A stretch of 64,000 nt of DNA, from contig CAVYHX010000005.1 of assembly GCA_963768415.1 (NCBI GenBank), forward strand, positions 1 through 64,000. Reading direction: 5' to 3'. Made by a program: the position numbers and the translations under genes. Shown piece after piece: positions 53,811 through 64,000 of this stretch. How positions within the stretch are numbered: the stretch's first letter is position 1; every line of letters starts with the position of its first letter. The stretch is from CAVYHX01 sp963768415 (GTDB lineage: Bacteria > Pseudomonadota > Gammaproteobacteria > UBA9214). Below the pieces are notes generated by a model. It worked only from the letters and a program-made list of their open reading frames with translations, searched no databases and had not been told where the DNA came from.

Positions 53811-56800
53811 TCACGACCGGCGGGATTCATGCCACTGCAACACCAGCCCGTAAATCACCGGCAATACCAGAAGACTGAGTATCGTCACGGTCACCATCCC
53901 GCCGACCATCGGTGCGGCGATGCGCTGCATGACGCTGGACCCGGTACCGGCGCCCCACATGATGGGTAACAGGCCGCCGATGATCGCAGTCGCCGTCATG
54001 GCAATCGGTCGCACTCGCTCGGCGGTACCTTTATGCACAGCCCGCATAATCTCGTCGCTATCCAGGCGCGCGGCAGTTGCCCTGGCCTGACGCACGCGCG
54101 CCACCTCCTGGTCGATGAAGGTCAGCACCAGCACACCGATTTCGGCGGCCACACCGGCCAGCGCAATGAAGCCCACCCCAACCGCCACAGACAGGTTGAA
54201 ACCCAGCCAGTAGACCAGCCAGATGCCGCCGATGAGCCCGAAGGGAATGGACAGCATGACCACCAGCGGTGCGCTGATATTGCGGAAATTGAAATACAGC
54301 AACAGGAAAATGATCAGCAGGGTCACCGGCACCACGATACGCAGGCGTTCTGCGGCCCGCTCCATGTATTCGAACTGACCCGACCAGACCAGGGTGTAAC
54401 CCGGCGGAATCTGCACCTGCTCATTGACAACCGCTTTCGCCCTGGCCACGTAACCACCGATATCGGAGGTCGTGATATCGACATAGACCCAGGCATTGGG
54501 CCGGGCATCCTCGCTCTTGATGACCGGCGGACCACGGCGCATGCGCAGATCGGTCACCAGCGACAGCGGAATCTGGCTGCCCGTCGGGGTCGGAATCAGC
54601 ACCCGCTTGAGTTCCTCGGGATTGTCACGCAACTCGCGCGGATAGCGCAAATTGACCGGGTAGCGTTCCAGCCCCTCCACCGTCCGGGTGACATTCATGC
54701 CGCCGATGGCGGTCTGAATCACATCCTGCATATCGCCCACGGTCAGGCCGTAGCGGGCCGCATCTTCGCGGTCGATATCGAAATCGAGATAGTAGCCGCC
54801 GACGGCCCGGTCACCGAAGGCCGACAGCGTGTCGGGCAGTCGTTTTCATCGCCTGTTCGATCTCTTCGGACAGCGTTCCAGCACGTCAAGATCCGGCCCG
54901 CTGACCTTGATCCCTATCGGCGTCTTGATGCCGGTCGACAGCATGTCGATGCGGGTCTTGATCGGCATGGTCCAGGCATTGGCCAGACCCGGAAACCGGA
55001 TCGCCGCGTCCATCTCTTCATCAGCTCCTGGGTGGTCTTGCCGGGATCCGGCCATGCTCTTGTGGCTTCAGCCGTATGGTGGTCTCCAGCATCGACAGCG
55101 GCGCCGGATCGGTCGCGGTTTCGGCGCGGCCGACCTTGCCGAAGACGGACTCGACCTCGGGAAAGGTCTTGAGGATCTTGTCGGTCTGCTGCAACAGTTC
55201 CTTGGCCTTGGTAATGGAGATGCCCGGATAGGTCGTGGGCATGTACAGGATGTCGCCCTCGTCCAGCGGCGGCATGAACTCGCTGCCCAGCTGCGTGACC
55301 GGCTACAGCTGACACCGAGCAGCAGCAGGGCCAGCAGCAGCGTGAGCCAGCGCCAGCGGATGGCACTGCGCAGTACCGGTGCATGCAGCCAGTGGAGCAG
55401 GCGGTTGACCGGGTTTCTCGCCTCCGGCATGATCTTGCCGCGGATGAAATAACCCATCAGCACCGGCACCAGCGTCATCGCCAGCATCGCCGCGGCGGCC
55501 ATGGCATAGGTCTTGGTGAAGGCCAGCGGACTGAACAGGCGTCCCTCCTGCGCCTGCAGCGTGAACACCGGCAGGAAGGAGACGGTGATGATCAGCAGCG
55601 AGAAGAACAGCGCCGGCCCGACCTCACGGGCGGCCTCCGCCATCGCCTGCCAGCGTTCGCTCGACTCGAATGGCCTCACCCTTGTCCGTCGGCACCGTGC
55701 TCCAGGTGCTTGTGCGCGTTTTCGATCATCACGATGGCGCCGTCGACCATGGCGCCAATGGCGATGGCGATGCCGCCGAGCGACATGATGTTGGCGTTGA
55801 TGCCCTGCCAGTGCATGACGATGAAGGCCATCAGTATACCCATCGGCAAGCGACACGATCGCCACCAGCGCGGAACGGGCATGCAGCAGGAACAGAATCG
55901 AAACCAGGCAGACCACGATGGATTCCTCGAGCAGCTTCTGCTTCAGGTTGTCCACCGCCCGCTCGATCAGATCGGCGCGGTCATAGACCGGCACGATCTC
56001 CACCCCTTCCGGCAGACCCTGCTTTCAATTCATCGAGTTTCCTGCGACCCGCTCGATGGTGGTCAGGGCGTTTTCGCCATAGCGCATCACCACCACACCG
56101 CCGACCACCTCGCCCTCGCCGTCCAGCTCCGCCACACCGCGCCGCAGCTCCGGCCCCAGCTGGACATGGGCGACATCGTCCAGCCGGATCGGCGTGCCAT
56201 CGGCATCCACCCCGACCGGGATCGCCCGCAGGTCCTCGATGGCTCTGGATATAACCCAGGCCGCGCACCATGTACTCGGTCTCGGCCATCTCCACCAGGC
56301 GGCCACCGACATCCTGGTTGGAGCGCTGAATGGCATGCTTTACCTTCGCCAGCGAAATGTCATAGGCCAGCAGGACATTGGGATCGACCTCGACCTGGTA
56401 CTGTTTGACGTAGCCACCCACCGATGGCCACCTCCGCGACGCCCGGCACGGTCTGCAGCGGATAGCGCAGATACCAGTCCTGGATGGAACGCAGCTGGGC
56501 CAGGTCATGTTGGCCGGTGCGGTCGACGAGTGCGTATTCGTAGACCCAGCCCACACCGGTGGCATCCGGTCCGAGGCCGGGTGACACGCCGGCCGGCAGG
56601 CGGCTGCGCACGTAGTTGAGGGACTCCAGCACCCGGGAGCGCGCCCAGTACATGTCGGTATCGTCCTCAAAGATTATGTAGACGAATGAAAACCCGAAAA
56701 AAGAGTAACCGCGCACGACCCTGGCGCCGGGGACGGCCAGCATGGCCGTGGTCAGCGGATAGGTGACCTGGTCCTCCACCACCTGTGGCGCCTGGCCGGG

Positions 56801-56959
56801 AAACTCGGTGAACACGATGACCTGTACGTCCGAGAGATCCGGTATGGCATCGAGCGGAATGTTTCTGAGTGCCCAGACACCGGCTGCGACGATGATCAGC
56901 GTAGCGACTATTACCAGGAACTTGTCCCGCAACGACGCATCAATGATTGCCCTGATCAT
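53811..56959 (-). pseudogene. cusA: CusA-type copper/silver RND transporter, broken by about 12 indels
   Basis: Heavy-metal RND pump inner-membrane subunit from ATG 56959, overlapping cusB by 20 bases. All parts of a normal CusA are present in the right order but in shifting frames: IPDLSDVQVIVFTEFPGQAP, VGGYVKQYQVEVD, LGGIAIAIGAMVDGAIVMIENAH, PLAFTKTYAMAAAAML, GRAETATDPAPLSMLET and IALAGVAAEIGVLVLTF. By eye the breaks lie near 56426, 56241, 56040, 56018, 55848, 55680, 55669, 55300, 55054, 55017, 54874 and 54840 (seven insertions, five deletions). The net +2 agrees with the span, giving 1048 residues once repaired. Pseudogene or poor assembly; the flanking cus genes are intact. Confidence 0.85.
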
Positions 56960-58379
56960 CGCCGCCTCCCTGTTTGCCGGACATCGTCTCCAGCATCTTG
57001 GCCGTAGCCTCGCGCAGCTTGGACTCCGAGTCGATAAGGAACTGGCTGGATGTGACAACCTGTTCGCCAGCTTCCACACCCTCGATAATCTGCACCATCC
57101 CCTTTGAACTCACGCCCAGTCTGACAGCGCGCGGCTCGAACTTGCCGGGGCCCCGCACCACGAATACCTGCTCCCGTTCACCGGAACGCACCACGGCCTC
57201 TGCCGGTACGACAATGGCATCGACCTCGCGCCGGGCATGGATGGTGATATCGGCAAACATGTCCGGCTTGAGCAGCATGTCCGGGTTGTCGAACTCGAGG
57301 CGGACCTTGATGGTGCGCGTCTTTGCCTCGGCATAGGGATAGATGTAACCGACGCGCCCGGTGAATACCCTGCCCGGAATGGCCGCGAGTTTCATGTCAA
57401 CCCAGTCGCCGGTCTGTATCCAGGACACCTCGTTCTCGTAGACATCCGCGAACACCCAGACCCGGGACAGATCGGCAATCTTGTAGAGCTCGGTGGTTGG
57501 CGTGACATACTGGCCTTCACGCGCACCGATGTTGATGATCACACCGTCGAAGGGTGAATGAATGTGCAGGTGCTTCTTGATCTTGCGCGTGCGTTCCAGA
57601 TCACGGATCTGGTGCTCCGGCACATCCAGCAACTCGAGCCGCTCGCGCGAGCTGCTGACCAGATCTTTTGCACCCTGGCGGATTTCCTCATACGGACTTT
57701 CTTTTAATACATCCAGATTGTTCAGCGCCAGCAGGTATTCCTGCTGGCTGGTGACCAGTTGCGGCGAATAGATATTGAGCAGAATCGCATCCTTCCCGAT
57801 CTGTTCGCCGGTCTTGTCGATATAGAGCTCCTCGATCCAGCCTTCGGTCTTGGGATGCAGGCGGGAGAGCCGCTCCTCGTCGAAGTCAACCCGGCCAACA
57901 CTGCGAATGTGGCGGCTGAGTGATTGTTGTTTGGCCAGCGCTGTCCGGACCCCGATATTCTGGACCGTGACCGGATCGATCCTGACTGTCCCCGCGGGTT
58001 CACCCTCGCTGCCGCCAGCATCCTCGGCATATACCGGAATGTAATCCATGCCCATCTCATCCTGCGCGAATACCGGCGAGGTGATCGCCGGGTTCATGGG
58101 ATTGCGATAGAAAAGAATCTCGGGTTCCTGTTTTGGCTGCGCTTTCTCTGCATACACGGGAATGTAATCCATGCCCATCTCGTCCTGCGCGGGAACCGGT
58201 GAGGTAATCGCCGGGTTCATGGGATTGCGGTAGAAAAGCACTTGCGGCCCGGCGGATGCCATTTCGGCGTCCGACTCCGGTGCTGTGTCATTGCTACCCA
58301 GGTAGGTTGCAGCCCAGTATCCGCCACCGCCACCCAGCACGAGGGCAAACAGCACGCCTGTCACAGTCTGCTTATTCAC
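56940..58379 (-). CDS. cusB: CusB-type RND periplasmic adaptor with duplicated metal-binding module
   Basis: 479 residues from GTG 58379, overlapping the cusC stop. After an N-terminal membrane anchor come two nearly identical heavy-metal modules (YRNPMNPAITSPV...DEMGMDYIPVYAE, about residues 50-75 and 91-116), normally single in CusB. The membrane-fusion core follows (LSRHIRSVGRVDFDEERLSRLHPK, DGVIINIGAREGQYVTP, SFLIDSESKLREA). It ferries Cu/Ag in the periplasm and links CusA to CusC. Confidence 0.92.
   Translation of the reverse strand: MNKQTVTGVLFALVLGGGGGYWAATYLGSNDTAPESDAEMASAGPQVLFYRNPMNPAITSPVPAQDEMGMDYIPVYAEKAQPKQEPEILFYRNPMNPAITSPVFAQDEMGMDYIPVYAEDAGGSEGEPAGTVRIDPVTVQNIGVRTALAKQQSLSRHIRSVGRVDFDEERLSRLHPKTEGWIEELYIDKTGEQIGKDAILLNIYSPQLVTSQQEYLLALNNLDVLKESPYEEIRQGAKDLVSSSRERLELLDVPEHQIRDLERTRKIKKHLHIHSPFDGVIINIGAREGQYVTPTTELYKIADLSRVWVFADVYENEVSWIQTGDWVDMKLAAIPGRVFTGRVGYIYPYAEAKTRTIKVRLEFDNPDMLLKPDMFADITIHARREVDAIVVPAEAVVRSGEREQVFVVRGPGKFEPRAVRLGVSSKGMVQIIEGVEAGEQVVTSSQFLIDSESKLREATAKMLETMSGKQGGGDDQGNH
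58027..58240 (-). repeat. In-gene tandem duplication in cusB
   Basis: Two nearly identical stretches of about 90 bases, 58027-58116 and 58150-58239, offset by 123 bases (41 codons), encode the two metal-binding modules. Differences are mostly silent, so the duplication is fairly recent or under purifying selection. Confidence 0.85.
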
Positions 58380-59769
58380 TGGTCACCTCCTCACCCACGG
58401 CGGCGGTCAGGCGCGCCAGGGCCTGGTTGGCCTCACTCAGTGACTTCCAGTACTGGGTCTCGTAGTTGTAGAGCGTGATTTGCGCACGCACCAGGTTCAG
58501 GAAATCCACCTTGTTGACCTGGTAGCCGGACAGCATGGAGGCCACCGATTGCCGCGCCTGGGGAATGATCCCGGTCTTGAACAGTTGCACCTGCTCACTG
58601 GCGCGCTGGTAATCCGCCAGTGCGCTGGAAATCTCCGCCTGCACCTTGCCGAATTCATCCTGCAATGCATAGTGCTTGTTCAGGAGCTCGCTGCTGCGCT
58701 GCTCGATCGCCTTATTCTGTTTGCGACCCGCATAAAGCGGCAGACTCATGGCCATGCGCAGCGTGGCAAAATCCGCGCGTGCGCTGCCATCCGGGTTGTC
58801 GCCGTCACGGAATCCGTACGCAGCCCCCAGCCTGAAATCGGGATAGCGGTCACGCCGTGCGTAGTCACGCCGTGTCCGCGCCGCCTCGACCTCCTGGCGC
58901 TTCTGCGCGAGTAATGGTCTGGATGCCTCGGCACGGTCATACAGTTGCGCTTCCGGCACCACCCGGTTCAGTCCTTCGTCAACCAGTTCGGGTAACTCCA
59001 CCGGCGTACCGGCACGCCGGTCAAGCAGTGCATTGAAGCGGGCAGCCTGTTGCCGGCGCAGCCCCCGCAGCTCGATCTGGCGATCGAACAACTTCGACAA
59101 TTCAACCTGCGCCAGCAACACCTCCTGCTGCAAACCCTCCCCCACCTTGTATTTGGTCTGGGCAATCTGCACAAACTGGCGCAGCAGATCCTGGTTGCGC
59201 GCGACGATGTCGAGGGCACGGTCGAGATAATAGATCTGCCACCAGCCCTGTTTCACCTGGTGGACCAGGCGCAACCGCGTCTCATCGACATTGCTGGCCG
59301 CCGCATGGGCATCGAATTCGGCTGCCCGCTCCTGCAAACCCAGTTTGCCCGGAAACGGCAGCGCTTGCTCGATGCCGATCTGCAACTGGGTCATGGGTTC
59401 CTGGTCGCGATCGAAGGTGTCGGCCGGGAAATTCAGGGCGCTCAGGCTCACCATGGGATCAGGCAGTGCGCCGGCCTGTGACGGCATGGCCGCCATGGCC
59501 GCGGCCCGTGCCTGCATCTCGGCAAGGCCGGGATTGCCTGCGACTGCCAGCGCAACCGCATCCTCCAGCAACAGTGCGCTGGTGGCGGTGGTTTGTTCCG
59601 CGGCAGCGTACCCGGCAGGTCCCGGCGCCACCAGCGTCAGCAGCGTGGCAAACAGTAGCAAGCGCCAGGCAGTGGATACGGGTGAAAAACTGCAACCTTG
59701 CCGAATAGTCGCAATTATTCCAGGGGCAATACTGCCGGCTTGCCGGACAGTGCTTCGTGGGTCATGCAT
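58372..59769 (-). CDS. cusC: TolC-family outer-membrane efflux protein CusC
   Basis: 465 residues. After a long N-terminal signal region (TTATSALLLEDAV begins the mature part) come two OEP repeats: AVAGNPGLAEMQARAAAMAA, QIGIEQALPFPGKL, then RDYARRDRYPDFRLGAAYGF and LPLYAGRKQNKAIEQ. Forms the trimeric outer-membrane duct for CusBA. GGAG lies 8 bases before ATG 59769. Last residues overlap the cusB GTG start, so cusC-cusB-cusA form one operon. Confidence 0.9.
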   Translation of the reverse strand: MHDPRSTVRQAGSIAPGIIATIRQGCSFSPVSTAWRLLLFATLLTLVAPGPAGYAAAEQTTATSALLLEDAVALAVAGNPGLAEMQARAAAMAAMPSQAGALPDPMVSLSALNFPADTFDRDQEPMTQLQIGIEQALPFPGKLGLQERAAEFDAHAAASNVDETRLRLVHQVKQGWWQIYYLDRALDIVARNQDLLRQFVQIAQTKYKVGEGLQQEVLLAQVELSKLFDRQIELRGLRRQQAARFNALLDRRAGTPVELPELVDEGLNRVVPEAQLYDRAEASRPLLAQKRQEVEAARTRRDYARRDRYPDFRLGAAYGFRDGDNPDGSARADFATLRMAMSLPLYAGRKQNKAIEQRSSELLNKHYALQDEFGKVQAEISSALADYQRASEQVQLFKTGIIPQARQSVASMLSGYQVNKVDFLNLVRAQITLYNYETQYWKSLSEANQALARLTAAVGEEVTSE

Positions 59770-59854
59770 GGCGCTTCTCCATAGCCATTTAACAGGAACA
59801 CATCACGACGGATCGTAACTGCCGGCAACGGCAGCTTAACCGACGTGAGTCGAA

Positions 59855-60250
59855 TCAGCTATGGAGTGCGATGGGAGGTCGGAACGGGGGGTGGACGGTA
59901 CGCCCGGTGATATTGCATAAGAATTTTGTTTGCAGCTGATTGGCGTGCATGGCTGACGCGGCAGCTACAGCATCGGGTAATGCGATCGAACCGTGTGCAC
60001 AGGTGTTACAGGCCCCGTCACAACAACTGCCATCGCAACCCCGGTCACAGCCACGGTCTGAATCGACAGCCGTTGTGTCCTGCATACCAGCCATGTGATC
60101 CATTGCATGTCCGCTATCCTGCATGTTGGCGCAATGATCAGGGACTTCTGCAACAGACACCGGCGCCAGTGCAAACGCACCCTGCACGGGTGAGAACACC
60201 AGTGCAAGTGTAACAACGACCAGTATTAATTTTTGCGTCCGCCTGTTCAT
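59855..60250 (-). CDS. Cysteine-rich periplasmic protein upstream of cusCBA
   Basis: 131 residues from ATG 60250 (an in-frame TTG exists at 60283). Signal peptide MNRRTQKLILVVVTLALVFS ends near GAFA. The mature part is rich in His, Met and Cys: DHCANMQDSGHAMDHMAGMQ and GCDRGCDGSCCDGACNTCAHG, a probable Cu(I)/Ag(I) chelator. It lies 86 bases upstream of cusC on the same strand, presumably in the same copper regulon. Loosely resembles DUF2946/CopL-type copper proteins; not assigned to a family. Confidence 0.7.
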   Translation of the reverse strand: MNRRTQKLILVVVTLALVFSPVQGAFALAPVSVAEVPDHCANMQDSGHAMDHMAGMQDTTAVDSDRGCDRGCDGSCCDGACNTCAHGSIALPDAVAAASAMHANQLQTKFLCNITGRTVHPPFRPPIALHS

Positions 60251-60342
60251 TCGGTTCAGAATAGTCCTGCTGCCTGCACACAATCAAGTGGGTTGTGACA
60301 AGTCATGGCACCAATATGGTGTCAGGGAAGCTCTGATGTGTC

Positions 60343-60426
60343 GTCATTGCGAGGAACAAAGTGACGAAGCAATCTCCAAGTCACTGATTCCATAGTATGA
60401 GATTGCCACGCTACGCTCGCAATGAC
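60343..60426. repeat. 84-bp nested inverted-repeat element, copy 2
   Basis: Begins GTCATTGCGAGG and ends GCTCGCAATGAC, with inner arms GCAATCTC/GAGATTGC. Same length and layout as the element at 16535-16618. The CATTGCGAG...GAAGCAATCTC motif resembles a widespread extragenic repeat seen in many genomes. Confidence 0.75.
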
Positions 60427-60700
60427 AAATGAATCAGAGCTACCTTAGTGATTCAAATTAGTGGATATAGTTCCCGCCCTGCGCTGATTTTTCCCCAGAC
60501 TGCGTGATATAGAGGGTATCGGACGGAGCCGGGCACACTGAAGCAACGGTGCATTCGCTTCCGGCTCGCCGTGCCGGCCGGCAGCGGCCGGACAGGCTCG
60601 AGCAGCCTGTACTTTAGGTCAATAGTCAGGTCATGCGCGGGGCGGTAGTATTTTAACCAGTGGTAAACATAATAATAAGTCGACTTACCACTGCAACACA

Positions 60701-60733
60701 TACACGCCTCGCCCCCCCTTAGCGAGGCGTGTA
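60701..60733. terminator. 12-bp perfect hairpin downstream of sucD
   Basis: TACACGCCTCGC, a nine-base C-rich loop, then GCGAGGCGTGTA. It lies about 105 bases beyond the sucD stop on the minus strand; there is no T-tract, so it may be a transcript end barrier rather than a classical terminator. Confidence 0.55.
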
Positions 60734-60836
60734 TTCTTGTCCGTGGATAACGTGCCGGGGAACCCCGGGGGGCACCCGCCCGGCGCTGCGTCTTCCCGGT
60801 CACAGCACCGGCCGGAACGGCAGCATGTCCGTGCGG

Positions 60837-61711
60837 TTATCTGCCCAGGACCTGCAGCAAGGTCGTGCCCAGGCTCGCGGGTGAATCCGCGACCTGTATG
60901 CCGGCACTTTTCAGCGCTTCGATCTTTTCCTGTGCCCCGCCCTTGCCGCCGGCGATGATGGCCCCGGCATGCCCCATGCGGCGACCCGGCGGCGCCGTGA
61001 CGCCGGCGATGAAGCTGACGACCGGTTTCTGCACTCTGGATTGCCGGAAAAACATGGCGGCCTCTTCCTCGGCCGTGCCGCCGATCTCGCCGATCATGAT
61101 GATCGATTCGGTATTCGGGTCGGCAAGAAACAGTTCCAGGCAATCGATGAAACTGGTGCCGTTGACAGGATCGCCGCCGATGCCGATACAGGTGGACTGC
61201 CCCAGGCCCACCGCCGTCGTCTGCGCGACGGCCTCATAGGTCAGGGTGCCCGAGCGCGACACGATCCCCACGGTACCGGGCGTATGAATATGACCGGGCA
61301 TGATGCCGATCTTGCAGGCGCCGGGCGTGATCACGCCCGGACAGTTCGGGCCGACCAGGCGGGTATTCGAACCGCGCAGGACCCGTTTTACCCGCACCAT
61401 GTCCATCACCGGTATGCCCTCGGTGATACAGATGACCAATGGCACCTCGGCATCGATGGCCTCCAGTATGGCGTCGGCCGCGAACGGTGGCGGCACGTAA
61501 ATAACAGAGGCATTCGCGCCGGTTTTCTGCACCGCCTCGGCGACGGTGTTGAACACCGGCAGATCCAGATGGGTCATCCCGCCCTTGCCGGGCGTGACCC
61601 CGCCGACCATCTGCGTACCGTAGGCGATCGCCTGCTCGGAATGAAACGTGGCCTGGGAGCCGGTAAATCCCTGGCAGATGAGCCGCGTACTGCTGTCGAC
61701 GAGTACCGCCA

Positions 61712-61712
<1 letters not shown>
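60837..61712 (-). CDS. sucD: Succinyl-CoA synthetase alpha subunit SucD
   Basis: 291 residues from ATG 61712. Phosphohistidine loop in GGTAEEEAAMFFRQ and GHAGAIIAGGKGGAQEKI (active-site His), CoA-binding GFTGSQATFHSEQAI and GGVTPGKGG. Makes succinate and ATP (or GTP) from succinyl-CoA in the TCA cycle together with SucC. Its ATG shares a base with the sucC stop (TGATG). In the raw sequence it reads as the tail of a single fused SucC-SucD chain because of the base insertion in sucC. Confidence 0.95.
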
Positions 61713-62882
<1,170 letters not shown>

Positions 62883-62925
62883 GGTCTTCCTTTCCTCGCG
62901 TTGCGGGTCATTCCGGGGCGTCCGG

Positions 62926-64000
62926 TCACGCTGCGCCACTGCGTAACGCAGCGACCACCGCATCACCCATCGCCGCAGTCCCGACCGTTTGCATTTCCGG
63001 TGCAGCGATATCCGGAGTCCGCAGGCCACTGTCCAGCACCTGGCCAACGGCCTGCTCGATGCTTGCGGCCAGGCGCGGCTCATCGATGCTGTAGCGCAGC
63101 AGCATGGCGACCGAAAGGATGGTGGCCAGCGGATTGGCGCTGCCCGTGCCGGCGATGTCCGGCGCCGAGCCGTGGATGGGTTCGTACATACCCTTGCCGC
63201 TGCTGTCCAGCGATGCAGAGGGCAGCATGCCGATCGAGCCGGTCAGCATCGCGGCGGCATCGGACAGGATGTCACCGAACATATTACCCGTGACCAGCAC
63301 GTCGAATTGCTTTGGATTACGCACCAGTTGCATGGCGGCGTTGTCGACGTACATATGACTCAGTTCCACGTCACCGTACTCGCGCGCCAGCCCGCTGATG
63401 ACCTGCCGCCACAGCTCGGAGCATTCCAGTACGTTGGCCTTGTCCACGGAACACAGGCGCTGCGACCGTTTGCGGGCGATCTCGAAGGCTACACGGCCGA
63501 TGCGCTCGATTTCCGATTCGCTGTAAACCAGGGTATTGTAACCCTCGCGCTGCCCGTCATCCCGCATGCGGATACCACGCGGTTGACCGAAATAGATACC
63601 GCCCGTGAGTTCCCGCACAATCATGATATCCAGGCCACTGACGACCTCGGGTTTCAGGGTGGAGGCACCGGCCAGTTGCGGATAGAGAATGGCCGGCCGT
63701 AAATTCGCGAACAGCTCCAGTTCCGCACGCAGCCCCAGCAGGCCCTGCTCGGGGCGCAGGGCACGCTCCAGCCCGTCCCATTGCGGCCCGCCCACCGATC
63801 CCAGCAGGATCGCATCGGCCGCTTTTGCCAGTGCCAGGGTGGCATCGGGCAGCGGTTTGCCCGCCGCCTCGTAGCCGGCGCCACCGACCGGTGCGTGTTC
63901 GATCTCCACTGACAAGCCGTAATCCGCCTGCAGGCAGGCGAGTATTTTTTCGGCTTCGGCAATGATTTCCGGCCCGATGCCGTCACCGGGAAGGATGGTT
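62926..64000 (-). CDS. leuB: 3-isopropylmalate dehydrogenase LeuB (start beyond right edge)
   Basis: About 358 residues visible; the start lies beyond 64000 (the frame is open to the edge: ILPGDGIGPEIIAEAEKILA). Motifs: LLGSVGGPQWDGL, ELFANLRPA, RELTGGIYFGQPRG, SVDKANVLECSELWRQV, MYVDNAAMQLVRNP and MYEPIHGSAPDIAGTGSANPLATILS. It oxidatively decarboxylates 3-isopropylmalate in leucine synthesis. The leuCD genes would be expected upstream, outside the window. Note that a shorter frame with an internal start at 63915 should not be taken as the true start. Confidence 0.95.
   Translation of the reverse strand, partial: TILPGDGIGPEIIAEAEKILACLQADYGLSVEIEHAPVGGAGYEAAGKPLPDATLALAKAADAILLGSVGGPQWDGLERALRPEQGLLGLRAELELFANLRPAILYPQLAGASTLKPEVVSGLDIMIVRELTGGIYFGQPRGIRMRDDGQREGYNTLVYSESEIERIGRVAFEIARKRSQRLCSVDKANVLECSELWRQVISGLAREYGDVELSHMYVDNAAMQLVRNPKQFDVLVTGNMFGDILSDAAAMLTGSIGMLPSASLDSSGKGMYEPIHGSAPDIAGTGSANPLATILSVAMLLRYSIDEPRLAASIEQAVGQVLDSGLRTPDIAAPEMQTVGTAAMGDAVVAALRSGAA

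Larger units (their letters stand above)
60251..60836. other. Intergenic region between sucD and the cus operon, with repeats and hairpins
   Basis: 586 bases with no supported gene. It holds an 84-bp nested repeat (60343-60426), a TAAGTCGACTTA palindrome (60676-60687) inside TGGTAA...TTACCA (60661-60690), and a 12-bp-armed hairpin (60701-60733). A 116-codon open frame at 60453-60803 runs through these hairpins and is not credited. Confidence 0.6.

Noticed and set aside
54033..55172. 379-codon plus-strand open frame opposite cusA
   Set aside because: Antisense of the RND transporter; no motifs.

Overview
The window is a chromosomal segment of a gammaproteobacterium, very probably a sulfur-oxidising member of the Chromatiales/Ectothiorhodospiraceae type. 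The gene order from thiO through the pilV-W-X-E minor pilins, ispH, fkpB, lspA, ileS, ribF, murJ, rpsT, proB, obgE, rpmA, rplU and ispB matches the classical Pseudomonas aeruginosa order (recalled from knowledge, not searched). A flavocytochrome c sulfide dehydrogenase pair (fccAB) points to sulfide oxidation. No phage, transposase, rRNA operon or CRISPR array was seen.

Layout. 1-18.6 kb: a Fur-family regulator (cut by the left edge), thiO, a type IV pilus minor pilin operon lacking fimT, fimU and pilY1, an AT-richer Sel1-repeat gene with a 53-bp tandem repeat, then the housekeeping block above, ending in tRNA-Pro(CGG). 18.7-25 kb: envelope genes (mlaA-like, mepK-like, LdtD-like), mazG, rsd and a minimal isc locus (iscR-iscU only) whose IscR has lost its cluster cysteines. 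25-37 kb: a FimX-like two-component/GGDEF/EAL protein, a RibD-like reductase, YkgJ, a Nudix hydrolase, a chalcone-isomerase-like protein, a 2-hydroxyacid dehydrogenase, YggS, ZapG/YhcB, YjbQ, a lipoprotein, YihY and a response regulator with a degenerate GGDEF domain. 37-43 kb: YajQ, fabA-fabB, a double-thioredoxin protein, a short Sel1 protein and nadA. 43-47.5 kb: a two-component system with a PhnD-like sensor, followed by an orphan periplasmic binding protein behind a perfect 11-bp-armed palindrome; this is the best candidate here for an uncharacterised system. 47.7-51.2 kb: a fatty acid hydroxylase, a hemerythrin-like protein and fccAB. 51.3-60.3 kb: a copper/silver detoxification island (CopA-type ATPase, CusCBA, a cysteine-rich periplasmic protein). 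60.8-64 kb: sucCD and leuB (cut by the right edge).

A striking property of this sequence is reading-frame damage in genes that should be intact. ileS, obgE, yihY, fabA, fabB and sucC each carry exactly one extra base, and cusA carries about twelve indels over 1.6 kb. In each case the protein is continuous when the frames are joined, the total length is off by the predicted remainder modulo 3, and the repaired length matches the family. Several of these genes are essential, so uncorrected sequencing errors are the simplest explanation. The apparent SucC-SucD fusion protein is one result of this.
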